A stretch of DNA of 64,000 bases, taken from contig JBAZZX010000001.1 of NCBI GenBank assembly GCA_041658585.1, positions 85,523 through 149,522 of the forward strand. Direction: 5' to 3'. The notes under the pieces were generated by a model. It saw only the letters and a program-made list of their open reading frames with translations, had not been told where the DNA came from and made no database searches. Shown here piece after piece: positions 18,092 to 27,997 of this stretch. The stretch comes from DYFC01 sp041658585 (lineage in GTDB: Bacteria > Nitrospirota > Thermodesulfovibrionia > Thermodesulfovibrionales > SM23-35). A program made the translations under genes and the position numbers. Numbering within the stretch: the stretch's first letter is position 1; each line of letters opens with the position of its first letter.

Positions 18092-21000
18092 ATGCCGGTC
18101 AATTTTACATCTCTGTCCGATACCCTCAGGGAAGGACTAAAACAGTCCCGCATCTACAACCTTACAGGCTCGTCTGCAGCGCTCCTTTTCGCCCTGTATG
18201 ACAGGCCGTTCCTCGCCGTTGAATCGAATGAAGAGCTTGCCGGGGAGCTTCACAGGGACGTCAACTTTTACAGAGAGGCATTAAAAAAAGGCCCGGTCAA
18301 TTTTCTGCCCGAACCTGACGGGCCGGCCCTTTCAGGCGAGAGGGCAAAGGCTATACATTCCCTTAACCGGGAGGGTTCCCTCGTCTCTTCGGTGAAAAAT
18401 CTGGCGTCCCCCGTATGGACGGATGAAGAGATGCGGCGCAGGGTCATACGCCTCTGCAAAGGCATGGAAATCGCGCGGGAAAATATCGAAAAAGTTCTTT
18501 ATGAATCAGGGTACGGTCAAGTTCCCCTGGTTTCGGAAAAAGGTGAATTCAGCCGCAGGGGATGGCTTCTTGACGTATTCCCTTCGACATCTGAAACCCC
18601 TTTCAGAATCGAATTTTTCGGCGATGAAATAGACGGCATAAAATCTTTTGACGTCGATACCCAGAGGTCGCTCGAAAACATATCCGAACTCCATATTTAT
18701 CCGGCAAAAGATCCGCCAGCCGGGACTACGTTGGCGGAATTCATGTCCGGCAGAAAATTCTTTTTCTCCGATTCTATTCAGGAACGGGAAGACCTTTCCG
18801 GCGATATAACATATTTTTCAAGGTTCTCTATTCAGGGTGACGGACATGATGCAGGACTTCTTTCCCTCAAGGGACTCGGTCTGCTGCCTGAAGAGAGGAA
18901 AAGTATTGATGATCTTCCCGGGTCTCTTAAAAATATCCAAAAGGAAATTAGCATCAGAATTGTTTCCCCTTCAAAAGGCCAGGCTGAAAGACTGAAAGAT
19001 ATTCTCAGGGACGGAGGTATTGTCTGTCCTGTTATCGACAAAACGGATATCTTTAAATACGAAGGCAACATTTCGATAACCGTAGGCGAACTGTCATCGG
19101 GACTCTATCTGACGGATATCATGGTCCTCACGGAAAAAGAGATATTCGGCGACAGGCCGCATTACAGGGCCATGAGGAAGTCAAAGATATCGGGGCTCCT
19201 GACATCTCTTGATGATCTGAGGCCCAGCGATTTTGTAGTCCATAAAGACCACGGCATAGGCAGATTCACGGGACTCGTTCAGCAAAACATCGAAGGTGTT
19301 AAGGAAGATCTGCTTCTAATCGAATACGACGGGGGCAGATTGTATATCCCTCTGGGGTCTATCAATAAGATCAATAAATATCATGCCGAAGAAGGGATTG
19401 TCCCCAAGGTTGACCGCATCGGAGGAAAAACCTGGCAGCGGACAAAAGATAAGGTCAGAAGGAAGATCCGGGACATAGCTGAAAAGCTGGTCAAACTCTA
19501 TGCCGAAAGAGAAGTCAGCAAGGGATACTCCTTCAGTCAGGACACCGAACTGCACAGGGAATTCGCCGGCTTCTTTCCTTATGAGGAAACCCCTGATCAG
19601 CTAAAGGCAATAGAAGATATTAAAACGGATATGGAATCGGAAAAACCCATGGACAGGCTTGTCTGCGGCGATGTGGGCTACGGCAAAACGGAAGTCGCTT
19701 TACGGGCCGCCTTCAAGGCGGTATATGACGGGCTGCAGGTCGCGGTGCTCGTGCCTACGACAATTCTCTGCGAGCAGCATTACAGGACATTCAGGACGAG
19801 GTTTTCAGGGTTCCCCATACATATTGATTATCTGAGCAGATTCAAATCAATAAAAGAACGGAAGGAAACTATAAAGGCTTTACCGTCCGGCGATACGGAT
19901 ATCATTATCGGGACGCACGGCCTTTTAGGCAAAGACATCCATTTTCATAAACTCGGCCTGCTCGTCATCGACGAAGAGCACAGGTTCGGGGTCAGGCAGA
20001 AAGAGAAGATAAAGGAGCTTAAAAGCGGCGTTGACGTCGTCACTCTTACCGCTACCCCGATTCCGCGGACACTCTCCATGGCCCTGTCGGACATAAGAGA
20101 TTTGAGCGTCATAGAAACGCCCCCTGAGGACAGGCTTGCAGTAAAGACTATCGTGTCCGTCTTCAATGAATCCCTTATAAAAGAGGCCATTAAAAGGGAA
20201 CTCGAAAGAAACGGGCAGGTCTTTTTTGTACACAACAGGATAAAAGATATTTGCGGACTGGCCGATTACCTCACAAGGCTTGTACCTTCAATAAAAATAG
20301 CCGTTGCACACGGGCAGATGCCGGAGAGAGAGCTCGAAAAAGCGATGCTGCATTTTTATGACCGCACTATTGATATCCTTTTGTCTACGGCCATCATCGG
20401 TTCGGGGCTTGATGTGCCGACGGCAAATACGATCTTCATCGACAGGGCCGATACCATGGGTCTTGCGGACCTCTATCAGCTCAGAGGCCGCGTTGGACGA
20501 GGCAATGTAAGGGCCTATGCATATTTCCTCATACCCGGAGAGGATATAATTACGGAAGAAGCGAAAAAGAGGCTCCAGGCGATACAGGACATGAGCTATC
20601 TCGGCGCAGGTTTCAGACTCGCCCTGAAAGACCTCGAAATCAGGGGGGCGGGAAACCTGCTCGGCGCCGAACAGTCGGGACATATCCATGAGGTCGGGTT
20701 TGATCTTTATATGGAGATGCTCGAAAAAGCGGTTGCAGAACTGAAAGGCATTAAGCTCGAGGAAGAGTTTGAGCCTTCAATACACCTGAGGGCCAATGCC
20801 TTTATCCCGGAAGATTATATAGATGATATTACCCTTAGGCTGAGTCTCTACAGAAAGATCGCGTCCGCGAAATCGCCGGACGCATTGAAATCTATCGGGT
20901 CGGAAATGCGGGACCGGTTCGGGGACGTCCCGCAGGAGGCAAAGAATCTCCTCAATATCATGGAGTTGAAAATCCTGGCGAGGAAACTGCTCATTACAAA

Positions 21001-21223
21001 AATGCAGGACATGCAGGGGATCATAACGGTGCTCTTTTCACATGATACAAAAGTGGAGCCTGAAGATATCTTTGCGCTCAGGAACAAAACGGACGGCAAA
21101 ATGAAATTCCTTCCGGACGGTTTTGAGATCAACCTGAAAGGGTTTGAATGGGAAAAAGTTTACGGCGCAATCTCTTCCCTCTTTACTTGTTTGCTCAATT
21201 CTGATAACTTTAATAAGGCATAA
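18092..21223 (+). CDS. mfd: Transcription-repair coupling factor Mfd
   Basis: DNA translocase that removes stalled RNA polymerase and recruits UvrA; 1043 residues, slightly shorter than the roughly 1150 of E. coli Mfd. The N-terminal UvrB-like region is at about 10-340, the CarD-like RNA-polymerase-interaction domain at about 375-470 (SDFVVHKDHGIGRFTGL), the helicase with Walker A CGDVGYGKTEVA (about 525-536) and DEEH box (about 630), QLRGRVGRG (about 795), and the TRCF C-terminal domain (about 900-1000). The TPR lipoprotein gene follows 25 bases downstream. Confidence 0.95.
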   Translation: MPVNFTSLSDTLREGLKQSRIYNLTGSSAALLFALYDRPFLAVESNEELAGELHRDVNFYREALKKGPVNFLPEPDGPALSGERAKAIHSLNREGSLVSSVKNLASPVWTDEEMRRRVIRLCKGMEIARENIEKVLYESGYGQVPLVSEKGEFSRRGWLLDVFPSTSETPFRIEFFGDEIDGIKSFDVDTQRSLENISELHIYPAKDPPAGTTLAEFMSGRKFFFSDSIQEREDLSGDITYFSRFSIQGDGHDAGLLSLKGLGLLPEERKSIDDLPGSLKNIQKEISIRIVSPSKGQAERLKDILRDGGIVCPVIDKTDIFKYEGNISITVGELSSGLYLTDIMVLTEKEIFGDRPHYRAMRKSKISGLLTSLDDLRPSDFVVHKDHGIGRFTGLVQQNIEGVKEDLLLIEYDGGRLYIPLGSINKINKYHAEEGIVPKVDRIGGKTWQRTKDKVRRKIRDIAEKLVKLYAEREVSKGYSFSQDTELHREFAGFFPYEETPDQLKAIEDIKTDMESEKPMDRLVCGDVGYGKTEVALRAAFKAVYDGLQVAVLVPTTILCEQHYRTFRTRFSGFPIHIDYLSRFKSIKERKETIKALPSGDTDIIIGTHGLLGKDIHFHKLGLLVIDEEHRFGVRQKEKIKELKSGVDVVTLTATPIPRTLSMALSDIRDLSVIETPPEDRLAVKTIVSVFNESLIKEAIKRELERNGQVFFVHNRIKDICGLADYLTRLVPSIKIAVAHGQMPERELEKAMLHFYDRTIDILLSTAIIGSGLDVPTANTIFIDRADTMGLADLYQLRGRVGRGNVRAYAYFLIPGEDIITEEAKKRLQAIQDMSYLGAGFRLALKDLEIRGAGNLLGAEQSGHIHEVGFDLYMEMLEKAVAELKGIKLEEEFEPSIHLRANAFIPEDYIDDITLRLSLYRKIASAKSPDALKSIGSEMRDRFGDVPQEAKNLLNIMELKILARKLLITKMQDMQGIITVLFSHDTKVEPEDIFALRNKTDGKMKFLPDGFEINLKGFEWEKVYGAISSLFTCLLNSDNFNKA

Positions 21224-21248
21224 CATATTCCCCAAGGAGAATAAAGAG

Positions 21249-22016
21249 TTGAAATACCCTTATCTCAAAACAACATTGACAAAAACAGGGAGAAAAGTTT
21301 TCATCGCATACAGATTCATTCTTTGCAGTATTATTGTTCTGTTCATCTGCTCCTGTGCCGGCAGCGCCTCGAAAGATGAAATCCACAAAGCCAACTATCA
21401 TTATCAGATAGGCGTTTCTTATCTCAGTGACAATAATATTCAGCCTGCTTTCGTGGAATTCCAAAAGGCACTGAAGCTCAACCCTTATGACAAGGACATC
21501 CATAATGCCCTCGGGATCCTCTATCTTTTGAAACTCGAAAATTATCCCGAGGCGGTATATCATTTCAAAGAGTCCCTTGATATTGATAAAACCTTCTCCG
21601 AGGCGTCAAACAACCTCGGCAATGCTTATGCCAATATGGGGAATTTCCCTGAAGCGATTGAATCCTACAAAAAGGCGATATCGAATCCCCAGTATAAAAA
21701 TGCGGCCATGGCATTACATAATCTGGGCATGGTATACTACAGACTTTCCAGATACGATGAAGCCTTGGATGCCTTCAAAGAAGCGCTTAAGAGATTTTCC
21801 AGTTTCCATCTGCCCTATTACGGCTTAGCGCTCTGCTACAATGCCAAAGCTCAGTACGGCGACGCCGCTATTGCGATGACGCGGGCAATAGAGCTTGATC
21901 CTCTTTATAAAGGGAACAAGGACAAGGCGCTGGACGACCTGAAAGAAAAAAGAATAAGAGCAAAAGGCATCGAAGAAAAAGACATAAACGATTATCTTGA
22001 TATTCTCAAGTATTAA
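21249..22016 (+). CDS. TPR lipoprotein
   Basis: 255-residue predicted lipoprotein. A TTG start at 21249 is chosen because AAGGAG lies 9 bases upstream; an earlier in-frame start would overlap mfd. An N-terminal hydrophobic helix ends in a lipobox-like LFICSC, with the lipidated Cys around residue 36. Five tetratricopeptide repeats follow (for example NIQPAFVEFQKALKLNPYDK and NFPEAIESYKKAI). The build resembles PilF/PilW-type pilotins, but no pilus genes are nearby, so the role is open. It is followed closely by the tRNA-Pro gene. Confidence 0.75.
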   Translation: MKYPYLKTTLTKTGRKVFIAYRFILCSIIVLFICSCAGSASKDEIHKANYHYQIGVSYLSDNNIQPAFVEFQKALKLNPYDKDIHNALGILYLLKLENYPEAVYHFKESLDIDKTFSEASNNLGNAYANMGNFPEAIESYKKAISNPQYKNAAMALHNLGMVYYRLSRYDEALDAFKEALKRFSSFHLPYYGLALCYNAKAQYGDAAIAMTRAIELDPLYKGNKDKALDDLKEKRIRAKGIEEKDINDYLDILKY

Positions 22017-22022
22017 TTTTCT

Positions 22023-22104
<82 letters not shown>

Positions 22105-22239
22105 TTATACGGCATTATTTAGATATAATTTCATCTGCACTGTTATTATCATACTTTGATCAACAGATACGTCTATAATCACGCCGCCCTTTTTCATCAA
22201 GTTTATACTTTTTCACATATGCTAAAATAGTCGTCGATT

Positions 22240-24426
22240 ATGTATAACCGCAACGATGAACTTAATGTCCTGAATACTTTGAAAACCGTCTTCGGGTTTC
22301 AGGCATTCCGCCCTAATCAGGAGGGTATTATCGGAAGCATAATGAATAGGCAGGATGTGTTTGCAGTGATGCCTACGGGCGGGGGGAAGTCTCTCTGCTA
22401 CCAGTTGCCTGCAATGATGATGGAAGGCGCTACTGTTGTCATAAGCCCCCTTATCTCCCTTATGAAAGACCAGGTCGACGCCGCGCTTGAAAACGGTATA
22501 ACAGCCGCATTCATGAACAGCTCTTTAAATTCGCAGCAGATTGCCGATGTATACCGAAGGATTAAATACAATAAAATAAAGCTGCTGTACATAGCGCCCG
22601 AACGTTTTGCCATGCCGCATTTTCTTGAAACACTGAAGGGCGTTTCGATTTCACTCTTTGCGATCGACGAAGCGCACTGTGTTTCCGAGTGGGGTCACGA
22701 TTTCCGTCCAGACTATCTGAGTCTGTCTATTATTCCCAAAACGTTCCCGGATGTTCCGGTTGCAGCCTTTACTGCAACAGCCACCCGCAAGGTCCAGGAA
22801 GATATTATCGGAAAACTCGGGCTCCGGTCTCCTCAAATCATCCGCGCGTCGTTCAACCGCCCCAACCTTTTCTATCAGGTTACAAGAAAATCGAAGGCGG
22901 ATTTGCAAATACTCGAATTCCTCGGAGAGCATCCCGGCGAGTCCGGCATCATTTACCGCACAACCCGCGATTCCGTTACGGACACCGCCGGGTTCCTTGT
23001 ATCCAGGGGTATAAAGGCGTTGCCCTATCATGCAGGGCTGACGGCGAAGGGGCGGACAAATAATCAGGAGGCATTCAACAGGGATGAGATATCCGTAATC
23101 GTGGCTACCATCGCCTTCGGCATGGGAATAGACAAATCAAATGTGCGTTTCATTATACATGCCGACCTGCCCAAAAATATCGAGAGTTATTATCAGGAAA
23201 CCGGCCGGGCCGGCCGCGACGGAGAACCTGCCGATTGTATGCTTCTCTTCAGCAGGGGAGACATCCCCAGGATACGCTATTTCATTGATCAGATAACCGA
23301 CGAACAGGAACGCTCTGTTGCCGTTGAGAAACTTAACCAGATGGCGGGGTTTGCCGGGCACAACGTGTGCAGGCGGAAACAGCTTTTGAACTTTTTCGGT
23401 GAAGAGTATCCCGCAGATAACTGCGGCGCCTGCGATATCTGTTCAGGGGTCGTTGAACAAATAGATGTTACCGTCGATGCGCAGATCGTAATGTCGGCGA
23501 TATCAAGGACCCAGCAGAGATTCGGCTCGGGTCATATTACCGATATTGTTACAGGCGCCGATACAAAGCGCATTCGCGAGCTTCGGCACAACGAGGTCAA
23601 GACTTACGGCGCCGGCAAAAATAAAGATAAAAAGTATTGGAGATTTATTATTGACGAACTTCTCGCACAAGGCGCTTTGCAGCAGGATGGAGACCGTTAC
23701 CCCGTACTGAAGCTGACTGAAAAAGGCTTGAAAATACTCTTTGGGAACGAGCAGATTTACGCCTTAAAAAGAGAAGAGTCCATAAAATCAAAAAGACGGC
23801 AGTTTAAAGATATGGGATCCGAAGAGTATGACCCCGCTCTTTTTGAAAGACTGCGTGCCGTACGGAAAACCTTTGCGGATGAGCAGCAGGTCCCTCCCTT
23901 TGTCGTATTTTCCGACAAAACCCTTCACGAGATGTGCAGATACTATCCCGTTACCTCGGCGGATATGAGAAATATCAGCGGCGTCGGCGACGCCAAGCTC
24001 GAACGGTATGGAGAGTATTTCATCCGGGAGATACAAAAATACCTCGATGATAATCCCGATATTTCAGCCTCCGGTATACAACCCGCGCATTCGGAAAACA
24101 GGCCGTCCGACAAGAAGAAAAAGGGAGAGACAGTCGAGAAGACATATGAACTATACAGGGAAGGTTTATCATTAGAGGATATTTCAAAACAGCGGAATCT
24201 TGCTCCATCCACTATTGCGATGCATCTTGAACGCCTGATACAAAACGGTTACGATATTGATATGAGCAGGTTCATTGATCCTTTAAAGCTACAGGAAATC
24301 GAGAAGCTTTTTTTGAAGCTGAGGCAATGGACATTGCGTCCCGTCATAGACAACTCGAACGGTACGGTAAGTTACGAAGAGGCCAGACTGGTAAGAGCTT
24401 ATTTGTTAAGCAGGGGACGGGATTAG
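22240..24426 (+). CDS. recQ: ATP-dependent DNA helicase RecQ
   Basis: 3'-5' SF2 DNA helicase of replication restart and recombination; 728 residues. Helicase motifs are FRPNQEGII (motif 0, about 23-31), Walker A PTGGGKSLCYQLP (about 46-58), DEAHCVSEWGHDFRPDY (about 143-159) and GRAGRDGEPADC (about 322-333). The RecQ-Ct zinc site follows (Cys residues in NVCRRKQ and NCGACDIC, about 375-402), then a winged helix, an HRDC domain (about 520-600) and a C-terminal helix-turn-helix (about 630-690), an extension common in RecQ of anaerobes. The stop falls near the edge of E1 copy B. Confidence 0.95.
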   Translation: MYNRNDELNVLNTLKTVFGFQAFRPNQEGIIGSIMNRQDVFAVMPTGGGKSLCYQLPAMMMEGATVVISPLISLMKDQVDAALENGITAAFMNSSLNSQQIADVYRRIKYNKIKLLYIAPERFAMPHFLETLKGVSISLFAIDEAHCVSEWGHDFRPDYLSLSIIPKTFPDVPVAAFTATATRKVQEDIIGKLGLRSPQIIRASFNRPNLFYQVTRKSKADLQILEFLGEHPGESGIIYRTTRDSVTDTAGFLVSRGIKALPYHAGLTAKGRTNNQEAFNRDEISVIVATIAFGMGIDKSNVRFIIHADLPKNIESYYQETGRAGRDGEPADCMLLFSRGDIPRIRYFIDQITDEQERSVAVEKLNQMAGFAGHNVCRRKQLLNFFGEEYPADNCGACDICSGVVEQIDVTVDAQIVMSAISRTQQRFGSGHITDIVTGADTKRIRELRHNEVKTYGAGKNKDKKYWRFIIDELLAQGALQQDGDRYPVLKLTEKGLKILFGNEQIYALKREESIKSKRRQFKDMGSEEYDPALFERLRAVRKTFADEQQVPPFVVFSDKTLHEMCRYYPVTSADMRNISGVGDAKLERYGEYFIREIQKYLDDNPDISASGIQPAHSENRPSDKKKKGETVEKTYELYREGLSLEDISKQRNLAPSTIAMHLERLIQNGYDIDMSRFIDPLKLQEIEKLFLKLRQWTLRPVIDNSNGTVSYEEARLVRAYLLSRGRD

Positions 24427-24605
24427 CCAAAATGATTCTTAAATCGGCAACACCAACCGGGGATAGAGTATTTGAGCGGTTTTTTTGCCGATAGTCAAAT
24501 AAGGCATATGAAAATAAAGAGGCAAAAGCCTCGCAGGGAGGAACGACCGAGAATGAGCGAAAATATTCTATCCTCGGTTCAATCAAAAAAATTTGTGGAT
24601 AATCC
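24427..24605. repeat. E1 repeat copy B (forward orientation)
   Basis: Core 24456-24579: ACCGGGGATAGAGTATTTGA...AAATATTCTATCCTCGGTT, with GAGGC-AAAA-GCCTC inside and outer arms AAATCGGCAACACC and TTTGTGGATAATCC. It fills the recQ-cinA gap. Confidence 0.8.
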
Positions 24606-24627
24606 TGCTTAAAACAATAATACAAAT

Positions 24628-25113
24628 ATGGATGTAACTACATTAGAGATTATTCATAGGGTGCATGAACTTTTTAAGGCAAGGGGGTTGACTCTCTCGC
24701 TTTCCGAGTCCTGCACGGGCGGTCTTATCAGTCATTATATAACGCATCTTCCTGGGGCAAGCGCCTTTTTTAAGGCCGGATTTGTATCTTATTCGGCGGA
24801 AATGAAGATAAACATTTTGGGCGTTTCTCCCGATAGTATTGCATCATACGGCGTTGTCAGCGAGCAGACGGCAAGAGAAATGGCTGAAAAGATCCGGGGC
24901 TTGACGGATACTGATTTTTCCATTTCAACGACCGGCAATCTCGGCCCGGATGTCCTCGAAGGAAAGGAAAAAGGGCTTGTTTATATCGCAGTCGGTAAAG
25001 AGGGTCAGACCTTTGTAAAAGAGTTGAGATTGAGAGGCAATAGGGAAGAGAACAAGGAAGAGGCTGCGCTGGAGGCTTTGAGTTTTCTGATTGAAATTGC
25101 AAAGGGAGTATGA
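24628..25113 (+). CDS. CinA-family nicotinamide-nucleotide amidohydrolase (C-terminal domain type)
   Basis: 161 residues forming a single CinA C-terminal domain (PncC), which deamidates NMN to nicotinate mononucleotide in pyridine-nucleotide recycling. The conserved catalytic/nucleotide loop LSLSESCTGGLISHYIT is at about 23-39, GVVSEQTAREMA at about 76-87 and STTGNLGP near 100. Most homologues have GIAGP where this has GNLGP, so substrate handling may differ. The N-terminal MoaB-like domain of full CinA is absent. Confidence 0.88.
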   Translation: MDVTTLEIIHRVHELFKARGLTLSLSESCTGGLISHYITHLPGASAFFKAGFVSYSAEMKINILGVSPDSIASYGVVSEQTAREMAEKIRGLTDTDFSISTTGNLGPDVLEGKEKGLVYIAVGKEGQTFVKELRLRGNREENKEEAALEALSFLIEIAKGV

Positions 25114-25487
25114 GGGTTAAGATGCAGATCGATGGTCTCTTGCCGGTTATCCGGTAATTTAAAAATGTAACGTATATTAATTGTTTCCATTCTATGCTAC
25201 TCAAACATCTCCGTTATCGACAATAAAGAGATCCCTGCCGGTTTGCTTCTTCCCGTCTTTCACAGCTTGAATAAATAATACCATTTCAGAACAAATTTTA
25301 GAATAGCGGTCTTTTTAAGCTTTAATTCCCTATAAAACCTTACGGGAGAATTCCCGCGTCCTTGATCTATTTTTTCAAGGTTCCCTGATCGCAGATCGTA
25401 CATATGGAATGAGTCATCATAAAAAGCTCCTTGACATATTAACTGTGGTATAATTTAACAAAATAACAAGGTCAAGAAAGGAGAATT
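25114..25487. other. Gap with one possible gene remnant
   Basis: On the minus strand, 25260-25403 reads a 47-codon ORF with protein-like composition (MYDLRSGNLEKID, then PVRFYRELKLKKTAILKF) but no ribosome site, so it may be a gene fragment. On the + strand TTGACA (25431) and TATAAT (25449) precede the toxin-antitoxin pair, but they are only 12 bases apart. Confidence 0.3.
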
Positions 25488-25718
25488 ATGATAACAACAG
25501 CGATAGTAAAAAAGGGCGGTCTTTATATAGTTGACCTTAACGATATAAGCAAACTCAAAACAAAAACCGTTCAGGTCGATATAACCATTTTAGATAAACC
25601 GGGAATGAAACCCAAGAAGGAAAAACCTTTCAATCCTGCAGACTTTCGGGGGCTTATCAGCATGAAGAATCTCAAAAAAGAAATTAAGCGCATACGTGAC
25701 GAGTGGGAGAGGCTATAA
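25488..25718 (+). CDS. Putative antitoxin of a PIN toxin pair
   Basis: 76-residue protein with an N-terminal beta-rich part (TTAIVKKGGLYIVDL) and a charged helical C-terminus (LISMKNLKKEIKRIRDEWERL). This is the pattern of antitoxins that bind DNA at one end and wrap the toxin at the other. AAAGGAG lies 6 bases before the ATG. It is followed with no gap (TAA then GTG) by a PIN-domain gene, which is the main reason for the antitoxin call; the sequence itself shows no recognised fold. Confidence 0.65.
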   Translation: MITTAIVKKGGLYIVDLNDISKLKTKTVQVDITILDKPGMKPKKEKPFNPADFRGLISMKNLKKEIKRIRDEWERL

Positions 25719-26099
25719 GTGTATCTGATTGATACAAATATTCTTATTTACCACTTTGCCAACCAGATACCCGTCCACGCTCAGGAAACTATAGACAAGC
25801 TCTTTAAAAACCACTTCAATATATCCGTCATAACAAAAATCGAGTTCCTTGGCTGGAAAAATTTTAATGACAAGCAGTTGAAAAAAGCAAAGGAATTTCT
25901 TGATTTTGCAACTGTAATTAATCTGAGCAAACCTATTGTTGACAGGACCATAAAGATAAAGCAGGGCTACAATATTAAGCTCCCTGATGCACTCATTGCA
26001 GCCACGGCCCTTTCAAAAAAGATGGCCTTGGTTACAAGAAACGCTGAGGACTTTAAAGGGATCAAGGTCAAGATTTACAATCCCTTTGAAGATTTATAG
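25719..26099 (+). CDS. PIN-domain ribonuclease toxin (VapC-like)
   Basis: 126 residues with a complete PIN active site: first acidic residue in LIDTNILIY (Asp 5), Glu in ISVITKIEFLG (about 43), and the Asp pair in KLPDALIAATAL (about 91) and VTRNAEDF (about 109-113). PIN toxins cut tRNA or other RNA when free of antitoxin. The GTG start abuts the antitoxin stop, giving translational coupling. Confidence 0.85.
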   Translation: MYLIDTNILIYHFANQIPVHAQETIDKLFKNHFNISVITKIEFLGWKNFNDKQLKKAKEFLDFATVINLSKPIVDRTIKIKQGYNIKLPDALIAATALSKKMALVTRNAEDFKGIKVKIYNPFEDL

Positions 26100-26198
26100 C
26101 CTAAGCATTTTCAATTTATCGTCAATTTCTTTCAGCCCATCATATGCTTTCAGAAAGTGATTTTTCGTAACAGATGCGCGACCCTTGGGCGACGTCAT
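26094..26198 (-). other. Short minus-strand ORF of uncertain status
   Basis: 34 codons from an ATG at 26198 (KGRASVTKNHFLKAYDGLKE, ending KMLRL), converging on and overlapping the PIN gene end by 6 bases. The composition looks coding and the frame is open about 13 codons further upstream. There is no ribosome site; it may be the tail of a decayed gene. Confidence 0.25.
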
Positions 26199-26665
26199 TT
26201 TGTGGAGAGATTGGAGAGTGTCTCGGGCAGACCGTTACGGCGTCGAAAACTTGGCCCAAAGACAAAGGCCAAGGAGAATTAAGTATGGTGTCCCCGGAAC
26301 TCACCCGCCCATAGTCACGACCTTGATGTTACTGCCGACGCACTCGGTAAGCGCCTTGAGAAAGAAGTCAGGTAATTTTCTCAGGTTGCATAAAAGATGA
26401 TGCCTATTATTTGGTACACCGCAAGCAAAGAAACTCGGAATGTAATAAAAAATGAAGAATATGATTCAAAACCAGCACCTTCGATACACTACATCATATT
26501 TTTGCATCCTTCCTGAACGACGCACATTCAATACATGATATAATTGTGCGTAGTATAAATGATAACAATTACTTTTTACAGACATATTTATGAAATATTC
26601 TGTTTACCTATGTCATACTGACCGAAGCTGAGTATGAATTCTTTAAAGATAAGGAGGTAAGTAAA
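26199..26665. other. Gap without a supported gene
   Basis: Nothing convincing up to 26640. ATGGTGTCCCCGGAACTCACC at 26285-26305 resembles sequence often found beside REP-associated transposase scars. AAGGAGGTAAG at 26651 is the ribosome site of the next gene. Confidence 0.3.
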
Positions 26666-27631
26666 ATGAGATTAAATAGGAGACTTAACCTGCCAGCTTT
26701 GATAGGATGTTTAGGAAAGGGAGTGTTGACGGTTTTAGTACTGTTCGTGTTTCTGGTTTACAGCCCCGTATTAGTACATGCTGCCAAACTTTGCACAGCT
26801 ACATCGAAAGACATGTTAAAATCCTGTAAGTCTGGGGTACAGGGTGACTACTCGCTTGCTATAGCAAAGTGTGATAACCTGCCGTCTTCAGAATCAAAAG
26901 CTTGTAAACAGCAAGCCAAGACGGATATGAAGGCGGGAAATGATGGGTGTAAAGCCCAGTATGATGCACGGCAGGCGATCTGTAAGGATCTGGGTGAGGG
27001 TATATACAACCCGGTTATCAATCCCAATGATTTTGTTAAGAAAATCGATAATCCGTTGTTCCCATTAACACCGGGAACTACTTTGATCTATGAAGGCATG
27101 ACAGAAAAAGGCAATGAGCACGTTGAAGTAAAGGTGACTCACAGTACGAAGGTTATTCTGGGAGTGACCTGTGTCGAAGTAAGAGATACAGTCAAAGTCG
27201 ATGGAGTATTGGCCGAATACACGCTTGATTGGTACGCTCAGGATAAAGACGGCAATGTCTGGTACTTCGGAGAAAATGCTGTGGAATTTGATGCAAACGG
27301 TGAGGTTATCGGCTTTGGAGGCTCATGGGAAGCCGGTGTGAACGGCGCTAAACCGGGAATAATAATGGAAGCTCATCCACAGGGGGGTGATATATATCGT
27401 CAGGAATTTGCGCTCGGTGCAGCTGAAGATATGGCTGAAGTGCTTAGCACTTATGAATCTATCACAGTTCATTCTGTAACATATAATCTCTGTCTGAAGA
27501 CGAAAGAATTTTCAGCTCTTGAGCCTGATGTCGTCGAAAACAAATTTTATGCTCCGAGTGTTGGAAATATTCAAACAGTTGATGTTGCAACTGGAAAACA
27601 TCTTGACCTTGTGCAAATCAAGACTGAGTGA
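26666..27631 (+). CDS. Secreted Cys-rich protein of unknown function
   Basis: 321 residues. AAGGAGGTAAG lies just before the ATG. A long N-terminal signal peptide (about 1-39, ending LVHAA) is followed by a Cys-rich helical part with seven cysteines in about 65 residues (KLCTATS, KSCKSG, AKCDN, KACKQ, DGCKAQ, AICKD). The rest is a mostly beta domain of about 215 residues (NPLFPLTPGTTLIYEG, YTLDWYAQDKDGNVWYFGE). Proteins with the same beta domain are widespread in environmental bacteria but, as far as I know, uncharacterised. It stands alone with its own terminator. Confidence 0.75.
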   Translation: MRLNRRLNLPALIGCLGKGVLTVLVLFVFLVYSPVLVHAAKLCTATSKDMLKSCKSGVQGDYSLAIAKCDNLPSSESKACKQQAKTDMKAGNDGCKAQYDARQAICKDLGEGIYNPVINPNDFVKKIDNPLFPLTPGTTLIYEGMTEKGNEHVEVKVTHSTKVILGVTCVEVRDTVKVDGVLAEYTLDWYAQDKDGNVWYFGENAVEFDANGEVIGFGGSWEAGVNGAKPGIIMEAHPQGGDIYRQEFALGAAEDMAEVLSTYESITVHSVTYNLCLKTKEFSALEPDVVENKFYAPSVGNIQTVDVATGKHLDLVQIKTE

Positions 27632-27677
27632 AGATTCTAAAAAATAACTTTTTAGAAAAGTATTTACTATCTATTCA

Positions 27678-27714
27678 AAGGAGGTAGTGGAGAATATTCC
27701 TCCGTTACCTCCTT
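27678..27714 (+). terminator. Probable terminator of the secreted-protein gene
   Basis: AAGGAGGTA (27678-27686) pairs with TACCTCCTT (27706-27714), with a second inner pairing GGAG/CTCC, 47 bases after the stop. The T-run that follows is poor (ATGTTTTCC). Confidence 0.5.
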
Positions 27715-27727
27715 ATGTTTTCCAATC

Positions 27728-27844
27728 TTATTGATTGCCTCCGACAAGATGATCTGGCTCAATGAGATATAACAATTCCTGCAGATGATCTCTGTGTATC
27801 TTATAACCGAAAATCCGCATATTCTTGCTCGGTACAATTCTCAC
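27728..27844 (-). other. Short minus-strand ORF of uncertain status
   Basis: 38 codons from a GTG at 27844 (MRIFGYKIHRDHLQELLYLI, ending HLVGGNQ). It looks like real protein rather than noise, but it has no ribosome site and is short. A gene fragment is as likely as a microprotein. Confidence 0.25.
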
Positions 27845-27997
27845 ACTTTGTCGGTGCAGCAAAGAAAATGGCTATGCGTAGTATGGGCTGAAAGAAACAT
27901 AACATTCCGGAGAGACCTGAGCTGAAATAAATTATAAATATTTCCAATCTGCTTTTTAATGTGATACAATTTATCTAAACTAAAATAAGGAGGGAAC

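Noticed and set aside
25431..25454. Promoter TTGACA...TATAAT before the antitoxin
   Set aside because: The two boxes are only 12 bases apart, too close for sigma-70; the alternative TTTAAC at 17 bases is weak.
26185..26400. 71-codon + strand ORF in the accessory gap
   Set aside because: Arg-rich composition, no ribosome site, no homologue recognised.
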